A stretch of DNA of 24,508 nucleotides, from NCBI GenBank assembly GCA_964464595.1, contig CAYXGW010000091.1, positions 1 to 24,508 on the forward strand. Direction: 5' to 3'. A program made the translations under genes and the position numbers. Numbering within the stretch: position 1 is the first letter of the stretch; the number at the start of each line of letters is the position of its first letter. Under the pieces are notes generated by a model. That model was not told the origin of the DNA. It saw nothing but the letters and a program-made list of their open reading frames with translations, and did not search any database. The stretch is from JADFJB01 sp964464595 (GTDB lineage Bacteria > Zhuqueibacterota > JdFR-76 > DREG01). Shown in pieces: positions 1 to 8,218 of the stretch.

Positions 1-2117
1 CGAGGCCCGCCTTCAAACTCTCTAGCAACAGTATTGATTCCTAAATGTGGTCCAATTACTTGAACCAGGACTCCGTCAACGATAGGGTAATCGTTCTGAC
101 CCCTCTCACCCTGGTTATTCCAACCCTGTATCTTAATTACTTCGTCTACAACTACATCCCATATGATTTCACCATCCACATTTTTTCGAAAGCGAACCTT
201 ATATTCTTGATTGGATAAAGATAATGGATCAACGATAATTGGAACGAGAAAGCCATCACTATTACCATTGTGAATAACATCAAGTACTTCACCAAATTCT
301 GTCGTCAACCGGCTCCCCAATGGCGGACTATGTGGCCTGGCTGAAATAATCTGAAGCGGGCTCTCGAGAATTTTGGGAATACTTGAGGGACTGTAAATAT
401 AAGCAGTAACTGCAAAATAGTATTCATGGTTTTGAACCAGGGGTGTGTTTCCTGAGGTAGTATCCTGGGTGATTCGTAAAAAGCGCTGCAATCCTGTATC
501 TTGCGCATCCTGAACGAGGCGATTAGCTATGTCGCCAGTTTCGGGATCAAAAACGTCATCTCGTATTTTAATGATACCATCAATCAAATCGAAACTGGCG
601 ATCCTTGTCATGTTGTTACCAATGACAATGTCAGGATCATTTAGCTGGTAAATATTGTAGCCCTGGAAGAAATAAACGGCAGGATTGTCATTTTTATCAC
701 GATTTAATTGATCTATTTCAGAATACTTTTCTACAGTATCGTTCCACGATAAAAAAATAGACGTTGTATCTGTGGATACGCCAACTGTGGGAGCAGGAGG
801 AGATTTTGGTATCGCAAAACCGAATTCATAAGCCACTTGAGCTAGATGATCGTTTTGCCGCATAAGTTCAACACTTTGCAAACCGGTTTCGCCCTGGGCA
901 ATGACAATACCGCCAACCACCTCTTGAGTATCGCCATCAGCAAAATGGAATGGTCCGGAAGCGAGCAAAATGCGCTTATCGTGAGCTTTTTCATCCAGCC
1001 AACCCGTGCCGGCCACCGGATCGCCCGTGGCCCAGAATTTCGCAATTTGGCCGGTTTCCGGATCAACGAGAGGCTTATCGAATTCATCAATACCTCTCAT
1101 GTAATTGTAGACTTCCAGTGCGTTTTCCGGATCGGAAAAATGGGCTGAATTTTTGAGTTGTGGCGGAAAAGTGGTCACAGGAAGGTTTTTAAAGCCCGGC
1201 CTTTTCTGACCCGAGACAATCGCCGTGTCGCCCGGAGACGGCACAACCGGACCATGAAAAAAATCGTAGCCAATTGCCGGTGGATTATCACCGTATAAAC
1301 CGTCAAGCTGGGTTTTGTACATGTAGCCCAAAGAAAGGGTGGTGTCGTATCCGACCAGGTCTGAGGCATCCCCAATGTCAATATCAGCCCAAATCGCCGC
1401 AAAAGCATCGGTTATGTCCTGTCCACTTTTGTTAATGAATTTGAACTTGAAGAACATCATATCCCCAAGAGCAGAAATTCTATCAAATGCCCAAGTAGTC
1501 ATTTGTAGCTCGACCCCCATGACCTTGGATTGGAACAAATTGTCGTGCAACGATTGGTCAAAATCATTGGAGACAGCCCAGGCAGTCGATGTGCCAAGCA
1601 AAAGAGGTTCGCCATTTTCATCCACGGGCGCTCCATCTCCGACCGGCCAATTTGCATAATCATCATTTCGTGATGGGTTGGCAGGATCTTCCTCGTCAAT
1701 GATGTAAACATGGAAACGGTTGTTCTGGGAATCTGCCGCAGTTCCAGCCACTCCTGGAGACCATCCCGTAACAACACCAGGTTGGAATTCACTGGAAAAT
1801 TCGGAAACTGCTGTAACGATTTCGCTATTTTTGATACCGGCCAACCAAATACCGGATTGAAAGATTACGAAATTGCCGGAACCAACTGGCCACTCCAAGC
1901 CCGCACCATTTTTATCTACAAGCGCACCATCGTTGCTAATGTAGGTTCCGATCCGATTCGGCGCCCAGAACGGCCGGTCAATACCAACGGTTTCGGCCAA
2001 TTTGCCGGCACTAGCAGAACTACCCTTTTTCAAATCTGCTAGGCCTTCGTGGCCGTTTCCAATGACTAAGGCTAACACCAATAAAACGAGCTGGATTCGT
2101 ACAATGACTTTCGGAAT
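1..2117 (-). CDS. Large secreted T9SS-type protein, C-terminus cut by window edge (paralogue of the 9390-12443 gene)
   Basis: My minus-strand translation from 2117 to the left edge is open for ~705 codons with no stop. It aligns along its whole length with residues ~1-707 of the protein at 9390-12443. Shared blocks include PNRIGTYIS, the WPVGSGNF block, YANWPxxDG, GTGWLDxxxxDKR, ADGDxQExV, FQGYNxYQL, YYFAVTA and NTVAREFEGGPR. The start is inferred: no ATG, GTG or TTG lies between the in-frame TAG and the hydrophobic segment. An ATT at 2117-2115 follows a GAGGAGG ribosome site by 9 nt, and IPKVIVRIQL then aligns with the paralogue's MRKIIAKMTL. Residues ~1-28 form a signal peptide. An FN3-like stretch lies near residues 445-600. 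By analogy the missing C-terminus should hold a PNPYN-type sorting domain. It is probably exported and surface-exposed; substrate or ligand unknown. It diverges from the sigma-factor gene across a 210-bp spacer. Confidence 0.85.
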   Translation of the reverse strand, partial: MPKVIVRIQLVLLVLALVIGNGHEGLADLKKGSSASAGKLAETVGIDRPFWAPNRIGTYISNDGALVDKNGAGLEWPVGSGNFVIFQSGIWLAGIKNSEIVTAVSEFSSEFQPGVVTGWSPGVAGTAADSQNNRFHVYIIDEEDPANPSRNDDYANWPVGDGAPVDENGEPLLLGTSTAWAVSNDFDQSLHDNLFQSKVMGVELQMTTWAFDRISALGDMMFFKFKFINKSGQDITDAFAAIWADIDIGDASDLVGYDTTLSLGYMYKTQLDGLYGDNPPAIGYDFFHGPVVPSPGDTAIVSGQKRPGFKNLPVTTFPPQLKNSAHFSDPENALEVYNYMRGIDEFDKPLVDPETGQIAKFWATGDPVAGTGWLDEKAHDKRILLASGPFHFADGDTQEVVGGIVIAQGETGLQSVELMRQNDHLAQVAYEFGFAIPKSPPAPTVGVSTDTTSIFLSWNDTVEKYSEIDQLNRDKNDNPAVYFFQGYNIYQLNDPDIVIGNNMTRIASFDLIDGIIKIRDDVFDPETGDIANRLVQDAQDTGLQRFLRITQDTTSGNTPLVQNHEYYFAVTAYIYSPSSIPKILESPLQIISARPHSPPLGSRLTTEFGEVLDVIHNGNSDGFLVPIIVDPLSLSNQEYKVRFRKNVDGEIIWDVVVDEVIKIQGWNNQGERGQNDYPIVDGVLVQVIGPHLGINTVAREFEGGP

Positions 2118-2152
2118 TAGTAGCTACCTCCTCACTTTTTATTTCCTACGAG

Positions 2153-2170
2153 AGAATCCCTGTGGATTCT
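2153..2170 (-). other. Small perfect hairpin in the 5' leader of the left-edge gene
   Basis: AGAATCC and GGATTCT form a perfect 7-bp stem around a 4-nt CTGT loop, about 17 nt upstream of the GAGGAGG ribosome site of the minus-strand gene starting at 2117. It would lie in that gene's leader and could affect translation or mRNA stability. Function is inferred only from position. I found no convincing sigma70-type promoter for this gene in 2118-2327. Confidence 0.35.
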
Positions 2171-2289
2171 GAATGATTGGAAGGTTATTTGAATCTTTCA
2201 TCTAAATAGCAACTTTTTCATTACGATATTCTTTATCACTTTATATAGTCAACATTTTCCCCAAAAAGTCACGCAACTATTTTAATAAC

Positions 2290-2317
2290 TTGAAAAATAG
2301 GTTATTTTTGATAAATT
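2290..2317 (+). promoter_or_regulatory. Candidate promoter of the sigma-factor gene
   Basis: TTGAAA (2290-2295) is followed after 16 bp by TAAATT (2312-2317). This is a moderate match to sigma70 boxes placed just upstream of the ATG at 2328. Transcription would start within a few bases of the start codon, and no Shine-Dalgarno site precedes the ATG, so the mRNA could be leaderless. Confidence 0.35.
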
Positions 2318-2327
2318 ATTCGATTAG

Positions 2328-2885
2328 ATGGATTTTATTGAAACACAAAAATATGCAGAACTTATCGAGAAAGCCGGGAAGGGCGACCGGGCGGCGTTGG
2401 AACAGCTATGCCGAGAGGTAGCACAGATTCTCAAGGGCTATTTTACGCTGAGATATCCCAACCAAAAAGTAGTTGAGGAGTTAACTCAAGAGACATGTTT
2501 AAGATTATTAACCAGCTTACCCAAGTTAAAAGACCCGCAAAAATTCTCATACTTCATGGCCAAGATCGCTCTTCATGTCCATCAAAATTATCTACACAAT
2601 AAATATGAATCCATAGAGCATACTAAAGCCAATTTAGAAACGATTGCACCTGCAAACACTAGACACCAGGCTTTGCAATTTGGATCTGAAGTTGAAATAG
2701 AAAATAGGGTAGATTTAGAACGAGCTTTTCGTTTTCTTCCCAAACGTACACAAAAAGTGTTACGAATGAAATTTGAAGGAATGCGCTATAAAGAGATCGC
2801 AAAATCGCTTCATATCAGTGTAAGAGCTGTGAAAATGATTGTATATCGAGGGAAAAAAAGAATTAAATTATTTTTTAAAGAGTGA
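2328..2885 (+). CDS. ECF-like RNA polymerase sigma factor
   Basis: This 185-residue protein has the two-domain layout of extracytoplasmic-function sigma factors. A sigma region 2-like segment lies at ~15-90, with the helix-rich LTQETCLRLLTSL stretch and a following KFSYFMAKIA. A linker at ~90-125 is followed by a region 4 helix-turn-helix at ~128-180 (LPKRTQKVLRMKFEGM, then YKEIAKSLHISVRAVKM). Family knowledge: region 2 binds the -10 element and core polymerase, region 4 the -35 element. The next gene downstream encodes a zinc-domain membrane protein, the usual arrangement for a sigma and its anti-sigma. The ATG has no clear ribosome site. It probably directs a small regulon that may include the CHAT gene or the divergent secreted-protein gene; that is inference. 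Confidence 0.88.
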   Translation: MDFIETQKYAELIEKAGKGDRAALEQLCREVAQILKGYFTLRYPNQKVVEELTQETCLRLLTSLPKLKDPQKFSYFMAKIALHVHQNYLHNKYESIEHTKANLETIAPANTRHQALQFGSEVEIENRVDLERAFRFLPKRTQKVLRMKFEGMRYKEIAKSLHISVRAVKMIVYRGKKRIKLFFKE

Positions 2886-2958
2886 CCTTTTTCGCAAAAT
2901 CCTGACTATATATAGCAAGTTACGATCTTAAAGAAAAATAGAAAAACTGTAATATCCG

Positions 2959-2977
2959 AATATTCATAATGAATATT
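2959..2977. promoter_or_regulatory. 19-bp palindrome between sigma and anti-sigma genes
   Basis: Nine-base arms AATATTCAT and ATGAATATT surround a single A. The palindrome lies in the 187-bp gap between the sigma gene and the likely anti-sigma start, ten bases before an AAGGAG motif (2987-2992) that is too far from the next start to serve it. It could be an operator for a dimeric regulator. In AT-rich DNA such a palindrome can also arise by chance. Confidence 0.3.
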
Positions 2978-3072
2978 GTAATCTACAAGGAGAATTTTTT
3001 TTAACTTGGGTTTCATGTTGAGCTCAATTAAATTAATTGTAGCCTGTAATTACTATCGTGGAAGAAATTAAT

Positions 3073-3933
3073 ATGCACATAAGCAATGATCTTTTGACCA
3101 GATATGCTATTTATTTGGAAGATTCGGATAATCCGGATTACGATGGTAAACGTTTATCGTTTCGTCAAATGAATCAAATTAAACATCATATTGTGGCATG
3201 TGATTTATGTGGAAAACAGCTTCAATCGGTGCGGCAAGAATTTCGGATTGTGCTTGCGCATGCGGAAGAAGCTGGCCTGGGAACTCTTTCAACCCATGAG
3301 GGTAGCCAGGGCATTCCTTTTAATGAATACAGACGATCGTCAAAGGGTCATTGGCTCGAAAAATTAAAGGTGCCAAAGACGCAAATCGCAGCAGCTTTTG
3401 GTCTAATCCTTTTGGTTCTCGCAGTTAGTTTTTATTATCAAACTCAGCGCCAACCTTACAATGAGTTAGCGGTTATTCATAGACCCGAAATTGAGTTTGA
3501 AGTTCGAAGTGGAATTTCGGATGCAGCAGCAGAAGCGTTAAGACATTACCAAAAAGACCATTATGAAGAAGCAGCCACAACTTTTGAGCGATTATTACTA
3601 ACTAAAACAAACAAGGAGTGGCTACCCTTTGTGCATTATTATGCCGGGTTATCTTATCTCCTGGCATCGGACAAGAAGATTTTAGGTCTAATTTATGATT
3701 TTGATCAAAAAAAAGTTCAAAATGGTATTAAACATCTTCAAGAAGTGGAAAGGCTAACTCAGAATATAAGATATCGAGAAGATGCACATTGGTATTTAGC
3801 AAAAGCACATCTTAGGCTGCAAGATTACCAAAGTGCCATCGAGGAATTACATAATATCCTGCAATTTCCAGGAACACGCACAGAGGCTGCAAAAGAATTA
3901 ATTGAGGAAGTATCAAGGGTGAAAAATCACTAA
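3073..3933 (+). CDS. Membrane anti-sigma factor with zinc-binding N-terminus and periplasmic TPR-like domain
   Basis: The protein has 286 residues from ATG 3073. A GTG at 3058 would add five residues, but the GGAAGAA just before 3073 favours the ATG. The N-terminus carries H39-x3-C43-x2-C46, the zinc-binding anti-sigma (ZAS/zf-HC2) signature. A hydrophobic helix at ~104-122 (AAAFGLILLVLAVSFYY) is the only membrane segment. The C-terminal ~160 residues are helical and TPR-like (AAEALRHYQKDHYEEAATTF; YYAGLSYLLAS; YLAKAHLRLQDYQSAIEEL) and should face the periplasm. Known role of the family: bind and hold the cognate sigma factor at the membrane until a signal releases it. Its position directly behind a sigma gene and before a TPR-CHAT protease supports this. 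The TPR domain probably receives the signal by protein-protein contact (inference). Confidence 0.85.
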   Translation: MHISNDLLTRYAIYLEDSDNPDYDGKRLSFRQMNQIKHHIVACDLCGKQLQSVRQEFRIVLAHAEEAGLGTLSTHEGSQGIPFNEYRRSSKGHWLEKLKVPKTQIAAAFGLILLVLAVSFYYQTQRQPYNELAVIHRPEIEFEVRSGISDAAAEALRHYQKDHYEEAATTFERLLLTKTNKEWLPFVHYYAGLSYLLASDKKILGLIYDFDQKKVQNGIKHLQEVERLTQNIRYREDAHWYLAKAHLRLQDYQSAIEELHNILQFPGTRTEAAKELIEEVSRVKNH

Positions 3934-4253
3934 CCTGAACTATCCACAAAAAATCTCACCGCTAAGAAGCAAATATTTTAGCTAAAATGCACAAAAATAA
4001 ATTCTATTAGAATCACCACAACATTTACTGATCACAAAATGTTTTATTTATACTTTACCTATGGTGGTTTATAAAACCTAATAGGATAATTCTATCAAAT
4101 CTGTGTAATGCACCATTTATCAATTTGTTATAATTTTTCGGTAAATATCTTTTCATTGTTTTTAATATGAAATATAATTTTCTTTAATTTGTTGCAGCGT
4201 TGAGCTGTACAGTAAATTTCAGAGTAAATAACCTGTATTTGCAGTTAAAATTC
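3934..4253. other. 320-bp AT-rich gap with several small palindromes
   Basis: No gene was found here. The gap holds a 14-bp perfect palindrome ATTTTAGCTAAAAT (3975-3988), a 13-bp palindrome ATTCTATTAGAAT (4001-4013), and a stem AACATTT/AAATGTT with a 10-nt loop (4020-4043) followed by a T-rich tract. The last could be a weak terminator after the anti-sigma gene. An extended -10 promoter lies at 4126-4134. The cluster separates the sigma pair from the CHAT gene and suggests the latter has its own transcript. Confidence 0.4.
4126..4134 (+). promoter_or_regulatory. Extended -10 promoter for the CHAT gene
   Basis: TGTTATAAT is a perfect extended -10 element (TGnTATAAT). No good -35 box lies 17-18 bp upstream, which is typical of extended -10 promoters. 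The predicted start near 4141 gives a leader of about 113 nt to the ATG at 4254. Confidence 0.45.
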
Positions 4254-7200
4254 ATGCGAAATTTTATAGTCTTTATATCTATCCTCTCCACCTTTAGTTT
4301 TTTCAATGCGGAAGCCCAGATACCCGAGGGTATTTATGATGAATATTTAGATACAATTCAGCTCTTGGGCTCGCAAAATTATGATGAATTTATCACACGC
4401 AACAAAAATTTAATCAGCAGATATTCGCAATTTTGTAAGCTATATGAAAAACAAGCCAGCGCTTATTATTATTCTGACCAGTTAGAAAAGGGAGAAGAGT
4501 ATTTTTTTCAGCTAATTAAATTAGATTCAAGCACCTCATTGCCCTATTACGGGTTAGGTTTAATCTACCATTATCAAAAAAGGTACACTCATGCAGTGGG
4601 CTATTTCAAACGAGCTCTTGATTATTCCAACCATTGCAATGAAATCTATATTAGTATTGTTAATAGCTTTAACAAAGCAGGGAGGTTAAAAGAAGCTCAA
4701 GAATATTTAGAAACATTCCTCCATAAAGATGACACCGATATTTATGCCTATTTGGCATTAGGATACTTATACCAACTTAAGAATCAATGGGAAAAATCAG
4801 ATTCTTATTTGACTGAATCTGTTGAAATTAATCCAGATTATTGGCGTGGCTACTTTCTGCTTTCAAGATTAGAACTTGTTTTACGCGGTAATTATAAGGA
4901 TGCATTAGATTATTTAGAAAAAGCGAAAACATTAATTAACCAATCAATTAATGATCCAGAGGTTGATGCGAAAATCAAAGCAAGAATGGCAACAATTGTC
5001 AGTAGTTTAGGAAAATTGAATGAAGCTAATGATTATTTTAATCAAGCGATAGCTGTATTCAAACGATTTGGCACAAAATCAGAATTAGCTGCTAGCCTTA
5101 ATAATTTAGGAACCAATCTGGTGTCCCAGGGGAAATATAAAAAAGCAATAATGATTTTTGAGCAGGCGATTCCAGAATATAAAGCTGTTAACTATAACAA
5201 GGGCGTTGGATATGCATTAGGAAATATAGGTAACGCTTATTCAAAAATGGGATATTACCAAAAAGGAATTGAATTTTATAAAAAAACCCTGGAAATTGCA
5301 AGAGAATCTGAGGATCTCAATTTTGAACGATTGGTTTTGAGCGATATTGGTGAAATTTACTGGTCTTTAGGGAATTACTCGCAAGCGTTAGAAATTTATT
5401 ATGACGCAAGGAAAGTTAATGAAAATCTTGGCAACAAGTGGGTAGATGCGGTTATCCTGCAAAGTTTAGCCGGCATTTATAAGGATTTAGGGAATCTTCA
5501 AAAGTCATTAGAATATTACGACGTTAGTATTGAAAAATTTCGTGAGATTGGAGACAGCCAACGTTTAGCGCTCAACCTCAGTTTATTAGGCACCGTGCAT
5601 TGGAAACGTGGAAATTTGGAGCGCGCGTTACACCTTTTGCAAGAATCTTACCAAGCGTCAATAAAAATCGGGGACCCTGAAATAAGAATAAATAGTTTGC
5701 TGCAAATTGGCCAGATTAGCTTAGAAAAAGGCGATTCAAGCAAGGCCTTAAAAAACATTTCAGAGGCACTTGCATTCTCCCAGACAAGTCATAATAATCC
5801 TAAAATAGCCCGAGCATTAATAAAACTGGGTGAATATTATTTTACATTAGAGAATTTTGAAGATGCATTAGAATACTACAGCAAAGGATTGCATATAGTT
5901 GAAGAAATTCATCTTCCTCACATAGAATGGCAAGCACATGCGGGAATTGCCAGCACCTTAGAAAAGAAAAAACAACCTACTAAAGCCCTGCATCATTATG
6001 AAGCCGCAATTGAAATCTTAAATTCAATTGAAAGCACAACAACTGAGGTCCCCTTTTTCACTGATTTTCTTAAAGATAAAATCAGCGTTTACACCTCCTT
6101 GATTCAGTTATTGGTAAAAATGCAGAGATTTGAAGAGGCATTTCAATTAGCGGAAAAATTGAAAGTAAGCAAGTCTACTAGTGAAAATTTAAATACGAAT
6201 GTGAATGTCGTTACAGAAATTTCAGAAGATCTGAAAATATCACTTCTTGATTTGAAAAGTAAGTTAGAACAAAAGCATAGAGAACTTTCAGAAGAACTTG
6301 CTAAACCTGACACCCTGCGGGTTGCCAAAAAAATTGAAGTTTTAGAAAGTCAGATTTCTAAATTACTATCTGAAAAAATAAATCTTTGGCGTGAACTTGA
6401 GCACAAACATCAGGATTTTTACAATCTTGTAAATTACCAACCCTTGAATATTCAGCAAATACAAAACGACATACTTCAACAGAAACAATGCATTATTGAA
6501 TACGTTGTAGGAGATTATAAAACATCTGTTTTTCTCATTACCCAAGATGCTTTTTATTACCATGAAATTGGGATTTCGAAGGATTCATTGTATAAAGCGA
6601 TTCGAACAACAAGCCCCAAATTTCAATCTGGCATCAGTCAAGATGAAAACGATTTTTACTTCAATGCCCGACAGATGGATTTCAGAGTTTCTACTTTATC
6701 CTATTTGTATGAGATAATTTTTAAACCCATAGAACCCTACTTGGAAAACGTCCAAGAGCTGGTTATTATCCCTGATGATATATTGACTTACATTCCATTC
6801 GAAATGCTTGTTACGGACACATCAGAAACGCTCAATGAATATGATTTCAGGCAGACAACATTTTTACTTCATAAATTTGCTATTTCATACGGGTACTCAA
6901 TAGAATCGTTGATGAAGAGAGGTCGCAATAAAAACCAACCAAGATCTCAACTGATTGCTTTTGGTAATCCCAAATTCAACAAAACAAAAAACAAACTATT
7001 TGAATATCTTAAATACAACCCAACACCTTCGGCTTTCGTTCAAAGTAACAGGTTTAAACCACTTCCGTACGCTGAACAAGAGGTGAAGCAAATAGCCAAA
7101 ATCCTCAATGAGGACGAGAAAAACATTTTTACTGGTGGAGAGGCAACAGAAGGTAATTTAAAAAAATACGTAAAAGATTATCAAATCATTCATATCGCAA

Positions 7201-7763
7201 CCCATCATTTGCTCAATGATTGGGAACCACTGTACTCAAAAATGGTTATGGCTCAAAATGCGGGGAGCCATGAAGACGGTTTTTTGGAAACTTATGAAAT
7301 CTTGAATTTGGAATTAAACGCAGATTTAGTGGTGCTTAGTGCTTGTAACACCGGTATAGGCAAACTTAAACGTGGTGAAGGTTTGATTGGCTTAGCTCGT
7401 GCTTTTCTTTATGCTGGTTCCCGTAGTCTTATTGCCAGCCTCTGGAATGTCAACGACGCTTCAGCATCTATTATTCAGCAAAAACTCTATACCAACCTCA
7501 AAAAGGGTATGAAAAAAAACTTAGCTCTTCAACAAGCAAAAATTGAGTACCTTAGTTCAGTAGAGTACAATAAAGACCCTTTTTATTGGGCACCCTTCAT
7601 ACTTATTGGCGATGTAAGTTCAATTGACTTTATGAATGTGTCTGGTTCTACTGCAGAATTTACCCGTAGGAACGTCGCTATTCTATTAATAATTTTGGTG
7701 GTTTTCATTTTGCTAACGCTAATTTATTTACGTCACAAATCACTAAAAACAAGTACAAAATAA
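4254..7763 (+). CDS. Exported TPR-CHAT domain protein (caspase-like protease) with C-terminal membrane anchor
   Basis: The protein has 1169 residues from ATG 4254; an upstream in-frame TTG at 4200 is rejected because the signal peptide begins at MRNFIVFISILSTFSF, with likely cleavage after AEA. Residues ~50-600 are tandem TPR repeats, many with the GNAYSKMGYYQKGIEFY type of pattern. A charged coiled coil spans ~655-725. The CHAT domain covers ~740-1120: the caspase/separase-type dyad is H984 in IHIATHH and C1031 in LSACNTG, followed by RGEGLIGLARAFLYAGSRSL and SLWNVND. The usual HG is HH here, but the dyad is present. A hydrophobic helix at ~1140-1160 followed by RHKSLK would anchor the C-terminus with its tail in the cytoplasm, leaving TPR and CHAT in the periplasm. 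CHAT proteins are cysteine peptidases or derived scaffolds. Its neighbours suggest it works with the sigma/anti-sigma pair; the substrate is unknown. Confidence 0.9.
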   Translation: MRNFIVFISILSTFSFFNAEAQIPEGIYDEYLDTIQLLGSQNYDEFITRNKNLISRYSQFCKLYEKQASAYYYSDQLEKGEEYFFQLIKLDSSTSLPYYGLGLIYHYQKRYTHAVGYFKRALDYSNHCNEIYISIVNSFNKAGRLKEAQEYLETFLHKDDTDIYAYLALGYLYQLKNQWEKSDSYLTESVEINPDYWRGYFLLSRLELVLRGNYKDALDYLEKAKTLINQSINDPEVDAKIKARMATIVSSLGKLNEANDYFNQAIAVFKRFGTKSELAASLNNLGTNLVSQGKYKKAIMIFEQAIPEYKAVNYNKGVGYALGNIGNAYSKMGYYQKGIEFYKKTLEIARESEDLNFERLVLSDIGEIYWSLGNYSQALEIYYDARKVNENLGNKWVDAVILQSLAGIYKDLGNLQKSLEYYDVSIEKFREIGDSQRLALNLSLLGTVHWKRGNLERALHLLQESYQASIKIGDPEIRINSLLQIGQISLEKGDSSKALKNISEALAFSQTSHNNPKIARALIKLGEYYFTLENFEDALEYYSKGLHIVEEIHLPHIEWQAHAGIASTLEKKKQPTKALHHYEAAIEILNSIESTTTEVPFFTDFLKDKISVYTSLIQLLVKMQRFEEAFQLAEKLKVSKSTSENLNTNVNVVTEISEDLKISLLDLKSKLEQKHRELSEELAKPDTLRVAKKIEVLESQISKLLSEKINLWRELEHKHQDFYNLVNYQPLNIQQIQNDILQQKQCIIEYVVGDYKTSVFLITQDAFYYHEIGISKDSLYKAIRTTSPKFQSGISQDENDFYFNARQMDFRVSTLSYLYEIIFKPIEPYLENVQELVIIPDDILTYIPFEMLVTDTSETLNEYDFRQTTFLLHKFAISYGYSIESLMKRGRNKNQPRSQLIAFGNPKFNKTKNKLFEYLKYNPTPSAFVQSNRFKPLPYAEQEVKQIAKILNEDEKNIFTGGEATEGNLKKYVKDYQIIHIATHHLLNDWEPLYSKMVMAQNAGSHEDGFLETYEILNLELNADLVVLSACNTGIGKLKRGEGLIGLARAFLYAGSRSLIASLWNVNDASASIIQQKLYTNLKKGMKKNLALQQAKIEYLSSVEYNKDPFYWAPFILIGDVSSIDFMNVSGSTAEFTRRNVAILLIILVVFILLTLIYLRHKSLKTSTK

Positions 7764-7899
7764 ATCTATAAAGATTTTTTTTACCCAAGCCTGTTTTTAT
7801 GAACCGGTAGATATAGCTACCATTTGCACGACTTTTCCCCAATTTTATTCTGCAACCAACTAATCCTGTTCTGATAGCCATTTGAATATCTTTAGCCAT
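7705..7899 (-). CDS. Possible small protein, 64 residues, antisense to the CHAT 3' end
   Basis: An ATG at 7899 follows a strong AGGAGGGG motif at good spacing and opens 64 codons. The product begins MAKDIQMAIRTGLVGCRIKL and ends with a hydrophobic stretch (FILYLFLVICDV). The last ~20 codons overlap the CHAT gene in antisense. I recognise no family. The ribosome site is the main support. It could equally be the decayed 5' remnant of a gene. Near 7803-7819 the message could fold a GGTAG/CTACC hairpin. Confidence 0.25.
   Translation of the reverse strand: MAKDIQMAIRTGLVGCRIKLGKSRANGSYIYRFIKTGLGKKNLYRFILYLFLVICDVNKLALAK
7762..7782 (+). terminator. Weak intrinsic terminator after the CHAT gene
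   Basis: AAATCT and AGATTT form a 6-bp stem with a 4-nt ATAA loop, beginning at the stop codon, followed directly by a run of Ts. The stem is AT-rich and short, so efficiency is doubtful. Confidence 0.4.
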
Positions 7900-8170
7900 T
7901 TCACTACCCCTCCTGCATTTCCACTAAAAGGGAAGGTACCGTATGGCGTAACGATCCTGTAAATCTGATATTCCTATATTGTGCAGGTGTAAAAATTAAG
8001 TCTGCGAAAACACACAATACAAAAGAGTATTAAGTTAATATCTTTTCCAAAACAACCCCTCGTAAAAATCGAGGTACTGCATTAACCCCTTTATAAAAAG
8101 TTCTATTAAGTGAAGATATTATCTTTCAGAAGATTAAGCTAACGTCACTTCTGATTAAAAATTATAAATA
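7900..8170. other. Intergenic spacer with no recognisable gene
   Basis: This is AT-rich DNA between the CHAT gene and the PorV-like operon terminator. It holds a small hairpin CCTCG-taaaaat-CGAGG (8058-8074) and weak 6-bp inverted arms (AAGTGA/TCACTT) around 8109-8150. No convincing promoter or RNA gene was seen. Confidence 0.5.
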
Positions 8171-8202
8171 AAAAAGGGTTGGCAAAATAACCAACCCTTT
8201 TT
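8171..8202 (-). terminator. Strong intrinsic terminator of the receptor-cargo-PorV operon
   Basis: A perfect 12-bp stem, AAAAAGGGTTGG and CCAACCCTTTTT, encloses an 8-nt loop. It ends in Ts in both directions, 17 bp beyond the stop of the PorV-like gene. It would end the minus-strand operon and could also stop plus-strand transcription from the CHAT side. Confidence 0.85.
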
Positions 8203-8218
8203 ATTAAACAAAGATACC

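Noticed and set aside
842..2042. Several 77-110-residue frames on both strands
   Set aside because: They are out-of-frame shadows of the long minus-strand gene (1-2117), whose translation aligns with its paralogue throughout.
3006..3071. Short leader peptide frame (TTG 3006 or ATG 3015, ending TAA one base before the anti-sigma ATG)
   Set aside because: Only 18-21 codons, and the AAGGAG motif at 2987-2992 is 13-22 nt away. The 1-nt junction is suggestive, but there is no further support.
7780..7900. Possible cyclic-di-GMP (GEMM) riboswitch, because minus-strand GGTAGCTATATCTACCGG resembles the GGTAGC...TACCG segment of that class
   Set aside because: The partner segments of the class (the GCAAAG-like core and flanking stem) are not present, and the element would lie inside a coding-like frame rather than upstream of one.
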